From positions 62,001 to 126,000 of the forward strand of contig JAJTXQ010000020.1 of NCBI GenBank assembly GCA_021462855.1: 64,000 nt of DNA, given 5' to 3'. A program made the position numbers and the translations under genes. Below the pieces are notes generated by a model. That model saw only the letters and a program-made list of their open reading frames with translations. It searched no databases and was not told the origin of the DNA. Positions within the stretch are counted from its first letter, which is position 1. Each line of letters begins with the position of its first letter. This document shows, in pieces, positions 35,178 through 43,584 of this stretch. The stretch is from Dehalococcoidia bacterium. Lineage in GTDB: Bacteria > Chloroflexota > Dehalococcoidia > DSTF01 > JACRBR01.

Positions 35178-37087
35178 GGGCGCGCCTGCACGCGCACGGT
35201 CTCGGGCGCGATCGTGGCCAGCGGCGATGCGGGCGGCGGCGCGGCATCGGCGAACTTGTCGACGATCGCGATGGCCTCCGGCGCCACATCCTTGCAGGCG
35301 TGACAGCGGATGCACTTCGCGTCGTCGATCGCCCACGCGCCGGCATCCTGCACGAATGCGCGCGCCGGGCAGATCGCCGCCGCGTCGGCGACGGCCGCCG
35401 CCTGATGCTCCACCACGTAGCGAATGAGCCCCGGACAGGCCTTCGCCGGACAGCGATGCTCGACGGCGTGCGCGTCGTACTCATCGCGGAAGTACTTCAT
35501 CGTGTTGTTCATGATCACCGGCGACAGAGAGCCGTGGAAACAGTTCGAGTACTGGAACGTCGCGGAGAGCGACTCGAGCAGTTGCGGGTCCGCCGGGTGC
35601 GCCTCGCCGCGCGCCGTGCGCCGGAAGATCTCGTACATCCGCTGGTTGCCACCCCGGCACGTCGTGCAACGCCCGCACGACTCGTCCTCCAGGAACCACG
35701 ACACCATGTTGTTGAGGTCGATCACGCAGGCCGTCTCGTCGACGAAGACGATGCCACCGCCTCCCATGCCGGCGCCGAGCGGCCGGAACGGCTCTGGCTC
35801 CAGCGGCAGGCCGGCGGCGACGTGGGCCGGCAGCAGCCCCGACAGCGGGCCGCCCTGCTGCATCGCCTTGAACGCGAGGCCGCCGGCGATGCCGCCCGCG
35901 GCGTCGAGCAGTTCGCTCACCTTCGTGCCGAATGGCACCTCGAGGCAGCCGGTGCGGGCGACGGCGCCGGACACGGTGAACATCTTCGTGCCGCGGTTCG
36001 CTTCCGTGCCGACGTTGCTGAACTCGTCCGCGCCGATGCGCAGCAGCGTCGCCGCCGCAGCGTACGTCTCGACGTTGTTGACGTTGGTCGGCTTCTCAAG
36101 CACGCCCTGCTGCGCCGGGAACGGCGGCTTGATCCGCGGCATGCCCCGCATGTCGTTGATCGATGAGATCAGCCCCGTCTCGTCTCCGCAGACGTACGCC
36201 CCCGCGCCCCGCACCACCTCGACGTCGAACCGCACGCCGGTGCCAAGCGCGTTCTCGCCGAGGATGCCGCGCTCGCGCGCCTGCGCGATCGCCATGTTCA
36301 TGCGGCGGTTGGCGAGCGGATACTCGTCGCGGAGGTAGATCCACCCGTACGTCGCGCCGGACGCGTACGACGCAATCAGCATCCCTTCAAGGATGAGGTG
36401 CGGGTCGCTCTCCATGATCACGCGGTTCACCCACGCGCCGGGGTCGCCCTCGTCCGCGTTGCAGACGAGGTATTTCGGCTCAGCGCGCGCGTCCTTCAGG
36501 AACTTCCACTTTGTGCCCGTCGAGAAGAACGAACCGGAGTGGCCCCGCAGCGTCGAGCCCGTCACGACCTGGATCAACTCATCGCGGTCCATGGCGGCGC
36601 AGCGCAGGAACGTCGCATAGCCGTCTCGCGCGATGTAGTGGGCGATATCCTCGGGGTCGATGACGCCGCAATTGCGCATCATCCAGCGCACCTGCAGCCG
36701 GTACCAATCGAGGTCAGCGAGCGCGGGGACGCCTTCCCGCGCCGGGCCGTCGATAATGCCGATCGCGTGTTCCCGGGCGATGCCGCTCACTGCCGCGCGC
36801 GCGAACGCCGGCGCCGCTTCAGCGGTGACATTGCCGTACAGCACGGCCGGCCCGCCCGGGCGCCGCACTTCGACGACGGGCTCCGCCCACGACACGCCGG
36901 TGTCGCCGGTCGCGGTGACGTCAAATCCGCCGCTCGCGCCGAGCTCGCGCAACGCCGCGAGCGTCGCCTCCGCGCCGGACGCGATCGACGACGTGTTCAA
37001 CGACACCACGAACAGCGGTCGCGATGGCATCGCGACGGCGTGCCACGCCGGCTCCGCGGTCGCGCGCAGGTCGTCGTACGATGGCAC
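35174..37087 (-). CDS. NuoF/HndC-like NADH-binding subunit with C-terminal ferredoxin domain
   Basis: The 637-residue protein has a thioredoxin-like N-terminal domain without its [2Fe-2S] cysteines, the NADH/FMN domain (about 175-400; RGHSGSFFSTGTKW, CNADEGDPGAWVNR, RGAGAYVCGDETGL, PPFPAQQGVLEKPTNVNNVET), an SLBB domain, and the cluster motif DESCGRCTTCRGGNQR. The tail keeps only half of the ligands of a two-cluster ferredoxin: CIRCHAC (592-598) and Cys573 in ICPARAF. It should oxidise NADH in a soluble hydrogenase-, formate dehydrogenase- or ferredoxin-linked complex, not complete complex I, since other nuo genes are absent. It starts at GTG 37087, sharing a base with the stop of the NuoE-like gene. 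Confidence 0.9.
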   Translation of the reverse strand: MPSYDDLRATAEPAWHAVAMPSRPLFVVSLNTSSIASGAEATLAALRELGASGGFDVTATGDTGVSWAEPVVEVRRPGGPAVLYGNVTAEAAPAFARAAVSGIAREHAIGIIDGPAREGVPALADLDWYRLQVRWMMRNCGVIDPEDIAHYIARDGYATFLRCAAMDRDELIQVVTGSTLRGHSGSFFSTGTKWKFLKDARAEPKYLVCNADEGDPGAWVNRVIMESDPHLILEGMLIASYASGATYGWIYLRDEYPLANRRMNMAIAQARERGILGENALGTGVRFDVEVVRGAGAYVCGDETGLISSINDMRGMPRIKPPFPAQQGVLEKPTNVNNVETYAAAATLLRIGADEFSNVGTEANRGTKMFTVSGAVARTGCLEVPFGTKVSELLDAAGGIAGGLAFKAMQQGGPLSGLLPAHVAAGLPLEPEPFRPLGAGMGGGGIVFVDETACVIDLNNMVSWFLEDESCGRCTTCRGGNQRMYEIFRRTARGEAHPADPQLLESLSATFQYSNCFHGSLSPVIMNNTMKYFRDEYDAHAVEHRCPAKACPGLIRYVVEHQAAAVADAAAICPARAFVQDAGAWAIDDAKCIRCHACKDVAPEAIAIVDKFADAAPPPASPLATIAPETVRVQARP

Positions 37088-37560
37088 TACGGCTGCTCCT
37101 TGAGCTCGCGCGCCAGCCTCACCGTCTTCGCCGCGTCGAGCGGCCCGACGACCTTGCCGTCGACCCAGATCTGCGGCGCATGCTCACACGTGCCGTTGCA
37201 CTGCGCGAGGTGCAGGCCAAGCTTGTCGTCCCCGGTGTTCTCGCCCATGCCGATGCCGAGTTCCGCCTCGAGCGCCTTGCGCACGTGCTCGCCGCCCTTG
37301 AACCGGCACGCGGGCCCGCTGCACCAGCCCACGAGCGTCCGCGGCGGCGGAATGAGCCGGAACTCGCTGTAGAACGTCGCCGCACCGTAGACGCGCGCTT
37401 CGCTCAGCCGCAGTTGCCGTGCGACCACGCGCATCGCGATCTTCGGGACGTAGCCGTAGTGGTGCTGCACCTTGTGGAGCGCGGCGAGCAGGTCGCCGTC
37501 GCCGGGTTTGAACTCGCTGACCAGGTGCTGGATTTCGAGCGTGGCTTCGTTTTCGAGCAT
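37087..37560 (-). CDS. NuoE/HndA-like [2Fe-2S] subunit
   Basis: The 157-residue protein has an N-terminal helical part (LHKVQHHYGYVPKIAMRVVARQL) and a thioredoxin-like [2Fe-2S] domain whose ligands are Cys in WCSGPACRFKGG and AQCNGTCEHAP. It relays electrons from the FMN of the following NuoF-like subunit. With that gene it forms a two-gene operon (TAGTG overlap). A promoter TTGTTC-N17-TATAGT lies just upstream. Confidence 0.92.
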   Translation of the reverse strand: MLENEATLEIQHLVSEFKPGDGDLLAALHKVQHHYGYVPKIAMRVVARQLRLSEARVYGAATFYSEFRLIPPPRTLVGWCSGPACRFKGGEHVRKALEAELGIGMGENTGDDKLGLHLAQCNGTCEHAPQIWVDGKVVGPLDAAKTVRLARELKEQP

Positions 37561-37584
37561 CGTCCCCGCTTTGTGCGCGGATTC

Positions 37585-37613
37585 ACTATAGGCGAGGCCC
37601 GGTGGCCGAACAA
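37585..37613 (-). promoter_or_regulatory. Promoter of the nuoE/nuoF-like operon
   Basis: On the minus strand TTGTTC (37613-37608) and TATAGT (37590-37585) are 17 bases apart, and the start codon is 25 bases past the -10. Confidence 0.55.
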
Positions 37614-37631
37614 GCGAGGCGGCGCGCGCGC

Positions 37632-38969
37632 TCAGGCGGCGCCGGAGGCCGCTCCGCGGCTCGCTGCGTCCTCGATCGCCATCGCGGCGACGCGGTCGCC
37701 CATGCGGATGCTGTAGTTCTGCCCGCGGTCTTCGGGGTAGATCTGGGTCATCGTCTCCAGGTACAGGCCCTCGACCGGCGTACGGTGATCCGGCTTATCG
37801 TTGCTGTAGTTGAGCGTGATGATCGGCTGCGCGAACGGCGCGCGGAACACCCACCGTTGCTTCACCCAGTCCGCCGAGAACTCCGGATTGATCTTGCGCA
37901 GCGCCGGCTCGAACAGCGCCCACATCTCGTCGTCGGTCTTGCCGAAGTACTCGTGCTGCTGGTGAAGGTAGTTCGAGATGTACAGGATGTGGTTGCCGTC
38001 GTAGTGCTCCGGCCCGATGAAGTTCGTGTGCTCGACCAGCGCGAGGAACGGCATGCTGCGGTCGCCAATGTTCATCCAGTAGATGTGCGACAGCGACCGC
38101 TTCATCGTCAGCACCATGCAGATGGCGCCCTGCCAGCCGACGGCGGACAGCCGCCGGTCGTAGTCCGGCGTCAGCGGTGGCGCGATCTTCTTGAACAGCA
38201 CCGATGGCACCGCGGCGATCACCGCGTCGGCACGTACCGCCGTGCCATCGGCCAGCACGATGCCCGTCGCGCGGTTCGCCTCGGCGGTGATCCGCTCCAC
38301 GGGCGCCGACGTGTGGATCTCGACGCCGCCCGCGCGCATCTGCCGCTCCATCTCGTCGATGTACACCTGGAAGCTGCCCATCAGGTAGCCGAGCTGTTCC
38401 TTCTGCATCGGCCCGCCCTTGCGGGACTGGAAACGCAGGTGGATCTTGCTCCAGAGCCAGGCCATCGCGACGCGGTCGTAGTCATCGCCGTACTTGCCGC
38501 GCAGCAGCGGGCCCCACATGCCCTCGAACGCGCCCTTGGACACGTTCTTCTCGATCCAGTCTTTCGCCGTGATCTGCTCGAACTCCGCCCAGTCGTCGCG
38601 TCCGCGCAGCTTCGCGGCCATCAGCCCGAGGCGGATGCGGTCGACGAAGCTCACGGGCCCGAACTTCAGCAGGTCGATCGGCGTCACGAAGTTGTAGATC
38701 CTGCCGTTGTCGAACCAGCCAACCTTCGACTCGATCCAGTTGAGGCGGTCGCCGAGCCCCAGCTCGTTGAGCAGGTCGATGATCACCGTGTCACTCGTGA
38801 AGATGTGGTGGTAGTAGGCCTCAAGCCGGTTGCCGCCAACCTCGAACGTCCGCACGAGGCCGCCGAGGAACGGGCTCGATTCGTACAGCGCGACGTCGTG
38901 GCCCTGCTGCATGAGCCGGTACGCCGACGTCATGCCGGCGACGCCACCACCGACGATCGCCACCTTCAT
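37632..38969 (-). CDS. FAD-dependent amine-oxidase-type oxidoreductase
   Basis: The 445-residue protein starts with the dinucleotide-binding motif VAIVGGGVAGMTSAYRLMQQGH and ESSPFLGGLVRTF, and ends with the C-terminal FAD contact SIRMGDRVAAMAIEDA. It belongs to the NAD(P)-binding Rossmann amine-oxidase/protoporphyrinogen-oxidase-like group that also includes UDP-galactopyranose mutase-like proteins. Its start (ATG 38969) overlaps the stop of the upstream AglD-like gene by 4 bases, so it is linked to that glycolipid-type gene. Many relatives lie beside glycosyltransferases; the substrate is unknown. Confidence 0.85.
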   Translation of the reverse strand: MKVAIVGGGVAGMTSAYRLMQQGHDVALYESSPFLGGLVRTFEVGGNRLEAYYHHIFTSDTVIIDLLNELGLGDRLNWIESKVGWFDNGRIYNFVTPIDLLKFGPVSFVDRIRLGLMAAKLRGRDDWAEFEQITAKDWIEKNVSKGAFEGMWGPLLRGKYGDDYDRVAMAWLWSKIHLRFQSRKGGPMQKEQLGYLMGSFQVYIDEMERQMRAGGVEIHTSAPVERITAEANRATGIVLADGTAVRADAVIAAVPSVLFKKIAPPLTPDYDRRLSAVGWQGAICMVLTMKRSLSHIYWMNIGDRSMPFLALVEHTNFIGPEHYDGNHILYISNYLHQQHEYFGKTDDEMWALFEPALRKINPEFSADWVKQRWVFRAPFAQPIITLNYSNDKPDHRTPVEGLYLETMTQIYPEDRGQNYSIRMGDRVAAMAIEDAASRGAASGAA

Positions 38970-40057
38970 TTGCGGCCTGCCCCATCAACGCCCTGCGGGG
39001 CGAGCGAAAAGCGCGACGACGATTCTTCGCCCGGGGGCGTCGCGTCGGCGTCCTTGCTGCTCTTCAGCATGTCGCCGAACGTCAGCTTCATCGACCACAT
39101 CAGGTACAGCCCGATCGCGATGATCGGGAAGAGCAGGATCGCGTGCAGGCCAATCGCATATGCGCTGCCGATGTGCTCCGCCGCGCCGAACGCGACGACC
39201 GTCTTCGACACCACGAGCTCGAACGGCCCGATGCCGCCCTGCGACGCGACGACGGCGATCGCCAGGTTGGCCGCGGCGGTCAGCAACAGGAACACGTGGA
39301 ACCCTTCATCGATGCCGAAGCCGCGCGCCACCATGTAGTACATCGTCGCCTCGAGCGTCCACGAGATGCCTGACATGAGCCATGCGACGGCGAGATCCAC
39401 CGGGCTGCGCAGCGCGTGCAGGCCATCGAGGAACGAGTCCAGCAGGTACTCGATCTTGTCCTCGAACCTCGCGGGCAGGAACCGGTGCAGCGTCCCGTAC
39501 AGGAAGTCGCGGCCGCTGGACGAGAACGCCAGGTAGAACAGCACCGCGAGCGCCGCGCCGAAGAGCACGGCCATCACCGCGCCGAGCCCCGCGAAGTTCA
39601 GGTCCTTGCCGAATCCGACCGGGAACGTCGTGTCCTTGCCGGCGAACGCCGCGACGATGAGCATCATCGGGATCAGCGTCACCCCGTCGAACAGGCGGTC
39701 GACCGCGATGGTGCCGAGCGACGTCGTCTTGCTGATGCGCTCGCGCTGTCCCAGCACGTACGCCCGCGCTATCTCCCCCGCCCGCGCAGGGATGAGGTTG
39801 TTCGCCATCAGCCCGATGATCACGACCGGGTATAGCCGGAGCGTGCTGACCTTCTTCACGGGCCGCAGCAGGAACTGCCAGCGGATCGTCCGCATCCAGA
39901 GTCCCAGGAAGTACACGGGAAGCGATGCCGCCACCCAGACGTAGTTCGCTTCGCGGAACGCGTCGCGCACCTCGCCAAAGTCGGTGCTCCGGACGAACAG
40001 GAAAATGAAGATCAGGCTGACGCCGATGCCGATCCAGAATCCGCGGCTCTTGAGCAA
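38966..40057 (-). CDS. AglD-like / lysylphosphatidylglycerol-synthase-type integral membrane protein (UPF0104)
   Basis: The 363-residue protein has about eight membrane helices and the family segment LMANNLIPARAGEIARAYVLG near residue 84 with AVDRLFDG, characteristic of UPF0104/AglD-like flippase-type domains. It has no fused transferase domain. Such proteins help move or modify lipid-linked sugars. The start is TTG 40057 with GGGAG 6 bases upstream, part of a palindrome (40061-40074). TATAAT lies at 40132-40127. Confidence 0.88.
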   Translation of the reverse strand: MLKSRGFWIGIGVSLIFIFLFVRSTDFGEVRDAFREANYVWVAASLPVYFLGLWMRTIRWQFLLRPVKKVSTLRLYPVVIIGLMANNLIPARAGEIARAYVLGQRERISKTTSLGTIAVDRLFDGVTLIPMMLIVAAFAGKDTTFPVGFGKDLNFAGLGAVMAVLFGAALAVLFYLAFSSSGRDFLYGTLHRFLPARFEDKIEYLLDSFLDGLHALRSPVDLAVAWLMSGISWTLEATMYYMVARGFGIDEGFHVFLLLTAAANLAIAVVASQGGIGPFELVVSKTVVAFGAAEHIGSAYAIGLHAILLFPIIAIGLYLMWSMKLTFGDMLKSSKDADATPPGEESSSRFSLAPQGVDGAGRK

Positions 40058-40060
40058 GGG

Positions 40061-40074
40061 AACTCCCGGGAGTT
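40061..40074. promoter_or_regulatory. Palindrome covering the ribosome binding site of the AglD-like gene
   Basis: The perfect 14-base palindrome AACTCCCGGGAGTT contains the SD (GGGAG) of the TTG start at 40057. In RNA it could fold back on itself and mask the SD. It is short, and chance palindromes of this length are expected a few times per window. Confidence 0.3.
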
Positions 40075-40126
40075 ACGGCGTCTGCCGAAGCTGCTTACAA
40101 GGTATGTTCGGCCGCCAGCCCCGCGC

Positions 40127-40182
40127 ATTATAGGTTCGGGGACTGGTGGATCGGTCACCGATCATCCGGCTACGGGATGATC
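40127..40182. promoter_or_regulatory. -10 box and two overlapping inverted repeats before the AglD-like gene
   Basis: TATAAT (40132-40127, minus strand) is preceded by GATCGGTcACCGATC (40149-40163), which covers the place of the -35. A second perfect inverted repeat, GATCATCC (40160-40167) and GGATGATC (40175-40182) with a 7-base loop, shares GATC with the first, so the two hairpins exclude each other. This may be an operator or a two-state RNA switch at the end of the Agl23 gene. Confidence 0.4.
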
Positions 40183-40233
40183 ATAACGCCGGCGCCGCAC
40201 AGCCGCACAGCGCCAGCATTATGTCATTTGGAG

Positions 40234-43200
40234 CTACTTCGCAACCTCCGCCAGCGGGATCTTCCGCACGACGCTTCCGCCCGACTCCGCCACCACCACG
40301 CTCGTCCCGTCCGTCGCGATGCCGATGGGCCGCGCGAACGTGATCCGCCCCTCCTTCGGCACGTCGTACACCCCGAGGCGCGCGCCGTCAGCACCGAACG
40401 TGATGATTTGCCCGCTCGCCGGCTCGGTCGCCAGGATGCGGCCGTCCGGAAGCAGCGCGACGTACGCGCGGTCACTGGTCGCCGTGCTGCCCCACGACGG
40501 CACCTCGATCGTCTGCTTCGTGCTCAGGTCCTTGCCCAGCACGACGATGCGCTTGTTCCAGTAGTCGACGATGTACATGTCGCCGTCGCCGTTCACGGCG
40601 ATGCCGACGGGTTCGTTGAATTGCAACGTGCCCGAGCCCTTCTGCCCGAACTGCCGCACGAACTCGCCTTCCTGTGTGTACTCGATGATCCGGTTGTTGC
40701 CGGTGTCCGTCACGAGCACGTTGCCGTCGGGCGTCAGCGTGATCTCGCGCGGGCCGAAGAGGCGCATCGGGTCGCCACCAGCCTCCGTCTGACCCCCGGC
40801 GCCCCACTCCTTGAGCTTCTTCAGGTCCTTGTCGAGCTTGACGATCTTGTGGTTCCACGTGTCGGCGATGAACACCGTGCCGTCCGGCGCGACCGCGACC
40901 GACCACGGCTGGTTCAGCGTCACATCCGGCGACGTGAAGCCGCCGGCGACCGCCTGGAACACGCCCTGCGCGTCGTACTTGTTCACGCGCCCGTTGTTCG
41001 TGTCGGCGACGTAGATATTGCCGGCGCTGTCCAGCGCGACGTCCGCGGGTGTGTTGAGCTGGCCGTTGGACGGTCCCTCGCCGCCGATCACGAGCTGCGT
41101 GCCATCGGTGCGCACCGTTGGCGCCGCGGGCTCCGTCGGGATCACGCCGGCGCCCTTCGGGAAGAACGCCAGGCCGTCGACCGTGCCCGGCTCGTTCGCC
41201 GGCAGCGTCCGCCGCACCCAGAAGTCAAGCCACATCCGCAGCCGGTCGATGTCGACGGCGTCGCGGAAGAAGTCGTGCGTGGAGTAGTGCCCGTCGACGT
41301 CGCGGTAGGACTCGGGGAACCAGCGCCGGTGATGGTATGCGATGGCCGGCTCGTACAGGTCCCCGACCTTCACGTTGGCGCTGTTGGAGTTGGCGATGAA
41401 CAGCACCGCGCCCGGCGCCGGCTGGAAGCCCGAGCCGACGTTCGTGTAGTTGACGCTCTTATACCGCCGCAGGTACCACGCCCACGGCCAGGTGAAGCCG
41501 TCGGTCGCGTCGATGACGATCGGCTGGTTGTACCCCTTGCCGGTCTCCTTCGCGTACTTCTCGAGCCGCTTGAACAGCACGGGGATATCGCCCGATGTCT
41601 GCGTGTACACCAGCAGCTCCGTCGGCACCTCGCCGTAGTCGCGCGTCGCGACGTCACCCGGCTGCCCGACGTACGGGTTGTCCGGGTGCCCCCACGACGC
41701 GAGCACCCCGGCACGCAGCGAGAACACCATGAACGCCGCGATCGCTCCGACGAGCGCTACCTGCATCGCGGTCTGGCGGCTGTAGCCGTTGAATGCCCAC
41801 CAGACCGCCACGCCGGCGATGACCGCCAGCGCCCACGCGCCGAACGATGCCGGCGCGAACGGCCCCACGAGCACGAACACGACGATCGAGAGCGCCGCCG
41901 CGGCCGCCGCATACGCGAACGGCGCCAGCCGCTCGATCCGCGGCAGGTCCTCCTTCAGGTCGCTTCTGCTCAGCACATCGCCGACGAACTTGGCGGCGAG
42001 CACCGCCAGTGCGAGCGCGATATGCACGTTGAGCCACGGCATCTTCTCGCTCGCGACGGTGAGCCCGAGCGCCGTCACCACGAGCCAGAAGATGAGGAAC
42101 CGGTTGATCGTCTCCATCGGCAGCGTCATGACGACGAGCAGCGTCAGCAGGAACGGCGCCCATACGTGCACGGTCGACACCTTCATCAGGTGCGGGCCGG
42201 CCGGCATCAGCAGCAGCACGATGACGCCGATCGCCAGCCCGCCGACGATCATCGCGCGCGTCATGCTCCCGCGGACCCCGTAGTAGAACATCGCCGCGAA
42301 CGATAGCCCGAGCGTCAGGAACTCGTACACCGGGATCGTGATGAAGTAATAGTGGTCAGGCTGGTTCCCCCGGGCCACGTCCTGCTGGCTCATCCAGTAG
42401 TCGAGCGAACCCCACATGCCGGACCAGAAGCCGGGCAGGTTCGAGAAGAACGTCGTGTAGAGCAGCACGAACGGCACCCAGAACGCGGCGGCAGCGATGA
42501 GCCATGTCTTCGTCCGCCACATCAGCCCGACGAACGACGCGGCGAAGATCAGCATCAGGATCGTCGTGTAGGCGACCGAAGCCTCGTCCGGGTGGACGTG
42601 GAAGTCGCTCGACTCGCCGGGCCGGTTGCGCCACTCCGAGCCGAGCACCATCTGGATCGCGCCGGCGTACTGCGGCCCGGCGAGCGTGCCCAGCACGATG
42701 AGCAGGTTGCCCTCGGCGGGCAGTTCATCGAGCCCGTAGTCCTGTCGCCACTGCTCGATGAACGGCCACGCTGCTGCGATCAGCCACGCGAACGGCGACA
42801 ACCCGACCACGAGCGCCCAGTAGCCCACGTCGCTCAGCTTCCGCCTGTCGGCGATCTTCTCCGCCAGGTGGTACGCGAGCATCACATCGAGGAAGCCCAG
42901 GAACGCGCCCACCTGCATGAACGCGGTCTCCTTCGTGCAGAAGAAGCCCGCCATGAACCCGGCGGACAAGAAGAGGAACTTGTCCTCCTTAGTCGCCAGG
43001 TAGCGCAGCATGAAGATGACGAGACCGAGCGTCCAGAACCCGGTGTAGATGTCCTCCCGCGTGAACCGGCTGTAATACGTCAGCGTGGGCGAGAAGGCGA
43101 TGAACGCCGACGCAGCAAGCGCGCCGATCGTCCCGAGCTGCTTGCGCAGGAGGAACGGCAGGAACACCATGCCCGTCCCCATGATCGCCGCGAGCAGGCG

Positions 43201-43572
43201 CGCCTGGTACTCACCGTCGCCGAAGATCCACTGCAGGAACCCGCTGCCGATGAACTGCCACGGCCCATGCATGAACGGCACGTGCTTGTAGGTGTCGGTG
43301 TTCGCCGTGCCGAATGTGAAGAACTGGTCGAGTCCCTTGTTGAAGCCGTACGCGTAAAACCCGTGCAGGCTCTCATCGTGGTGCATCGCGCGCGCGCCGA
43401 GGTCATAGAACCGCAGGATCGCGGCGGCAGCGACGATGAACGCGTACGCGGTGAGCTCCCAGTAGCGCGTCGCCAGCGTGGCGATGCGTTCGCGCGCGTC
43501 GGCGTTGAGCGTGAGCGCCTTCAGGCGCTCACCGGTCGTTCCGTACGGGAGTTCTGGATCCTGTGTGCTCAT
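40234..43572 (-). CDS. Agl23-like membrane transferase (TIGR03663) fused to an NHL beta-propeller
   Basis: The 1112-residue protein has about 12-14 membrane helices. The N-terminal RFYDLGARAMHHDESLHGFYAYGF carries the acidic His-Asp-Glu motif of GT39/GT-C glycosyltransferase-like proteins, and SPTLTYYSRFTREDIYTGFW follows, matching the TIGR03663 (Agl23) pattern. The last 287 residues (826-1112) form an NHL propeller of about five to six blades (e.g. PADVALDSAGNIYVADTNNG, WSVAVAPDGTVFIADTWNH, GIAVNGDGDMYIVDYWN). The membrane part should act on lipid-linked sugars, and the propeller, probably outside, may bind protein or glycan. The DUF2298 gene starts 12 bases upstream on the same strand. Confidence 0.85.
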   Translation of the reverse strand: MSTQDPELPYGTTGERLKALTLNADARERIATLATRYWELTAYAFIVAAAAILRFYDLGARAMHHDESLHGFYAYGFNKGLDQFFTFGTANTDTYKHVPFMHGPWQFIGSGFLQWIFGDGEYQARLLAAIMGTGMVFLPFLLRKQLGTIGALAASAFIAFSPTLTYYSRFTREDIYTGFWTLGLVIFMLRYLATKEDKFLFLSAGFMAGFFCTKETAFMQVGAFLGFLDVMLAYHLAEKIADRRKLSDVGYWALVVGLSPFAWLIAAAWPFIEQWRQDYGLDELPAEGNLLIVLGTLAGPQYAGAIQMVLGSEWRNRPGESSDFHVHPDEASVAYTTILMLIFAASFVGLMWRTKTWLIAAAAFWVPFVLLYTTFFSNLPGFWSGMWGSLDYWMSQQDVARGNQPDHYYFITIPVYEFLTLGLSFAAMFYYGVRGSMTRAMIVGGLAIGVIVLLLMPAGPHLMKVSTVHVWAPFLLTLLVVMTLPMETINRFLIFWLVVTALGLTVASEKMPWLNVHIALALAVLAAKFVGDVLSRSDLKEDLPRIERLAPFAYAAAAAALSIVVFVLVGPFAPASFGAWALAVIAGVAVWWAFNGYSRQTAMQVALVGAIAAFMVFSLRAGVLASWGHPDNPYVGQPGDVATRDYGEVPTELLVYTQTSGDIPVLFKRLEKYAKETGKGYNQPIVIDATDGFTWPWAWYLRRYKSVNYTNVGSGFQPAPGAVLFIANSNSANVKVGDLYEPAIAYHHRRWFPESYRDVDGHYSTHDFFRDAVDIDRLRMWLDFWVRRTLPANEPGTVDGLAFFPKGAGVIPTEPAAPTVRTDGTQLVIGGEGPSNGQLNTPADVALDSAGNIYVADTNNGRVNKYDAQGVFQAVAGGFTSPDVTLNQPWSVAVAPDGTVFIADTWNHKIVKLDKDLKKLKEWGAGGQTEAGGDPMRLFGPREITLTPDGNVLVTDTGNNRIIEYTQEGEFVRQFGQKGSGTLQFNEPVGIAVNGDGDMYIVDYWNKRIVVLGKDLSTKQTIEVPSWGSTATSDRAYVALLPDGRILATEPASGQIITFGADGARLGVYDVPKEGRITFARPIGIATDGTSVVVAESGGSVVRKIPLAEVAK

Positions 43573-43584
43573 CCGCCGCCTCGC

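Noticed and set aside
35174-37560. Part of respiratory complex I.
   Set aside because: Only NuoE/NuoF-like subunits are present, with a C-terminal ferredoxin domain typical of soluble NADH-linked complexes; no other nuo gene is nearby.
40177-42306. Plus-strand open frame of 709 codons opposite the Agl23-NHL gene, and similar long ones at 42352-44313 and 44665-46131.
   Set aside because: All are complements of clear membrane-protein genes; compositions are Arg/His/Gln-rich with no motif or RBS.
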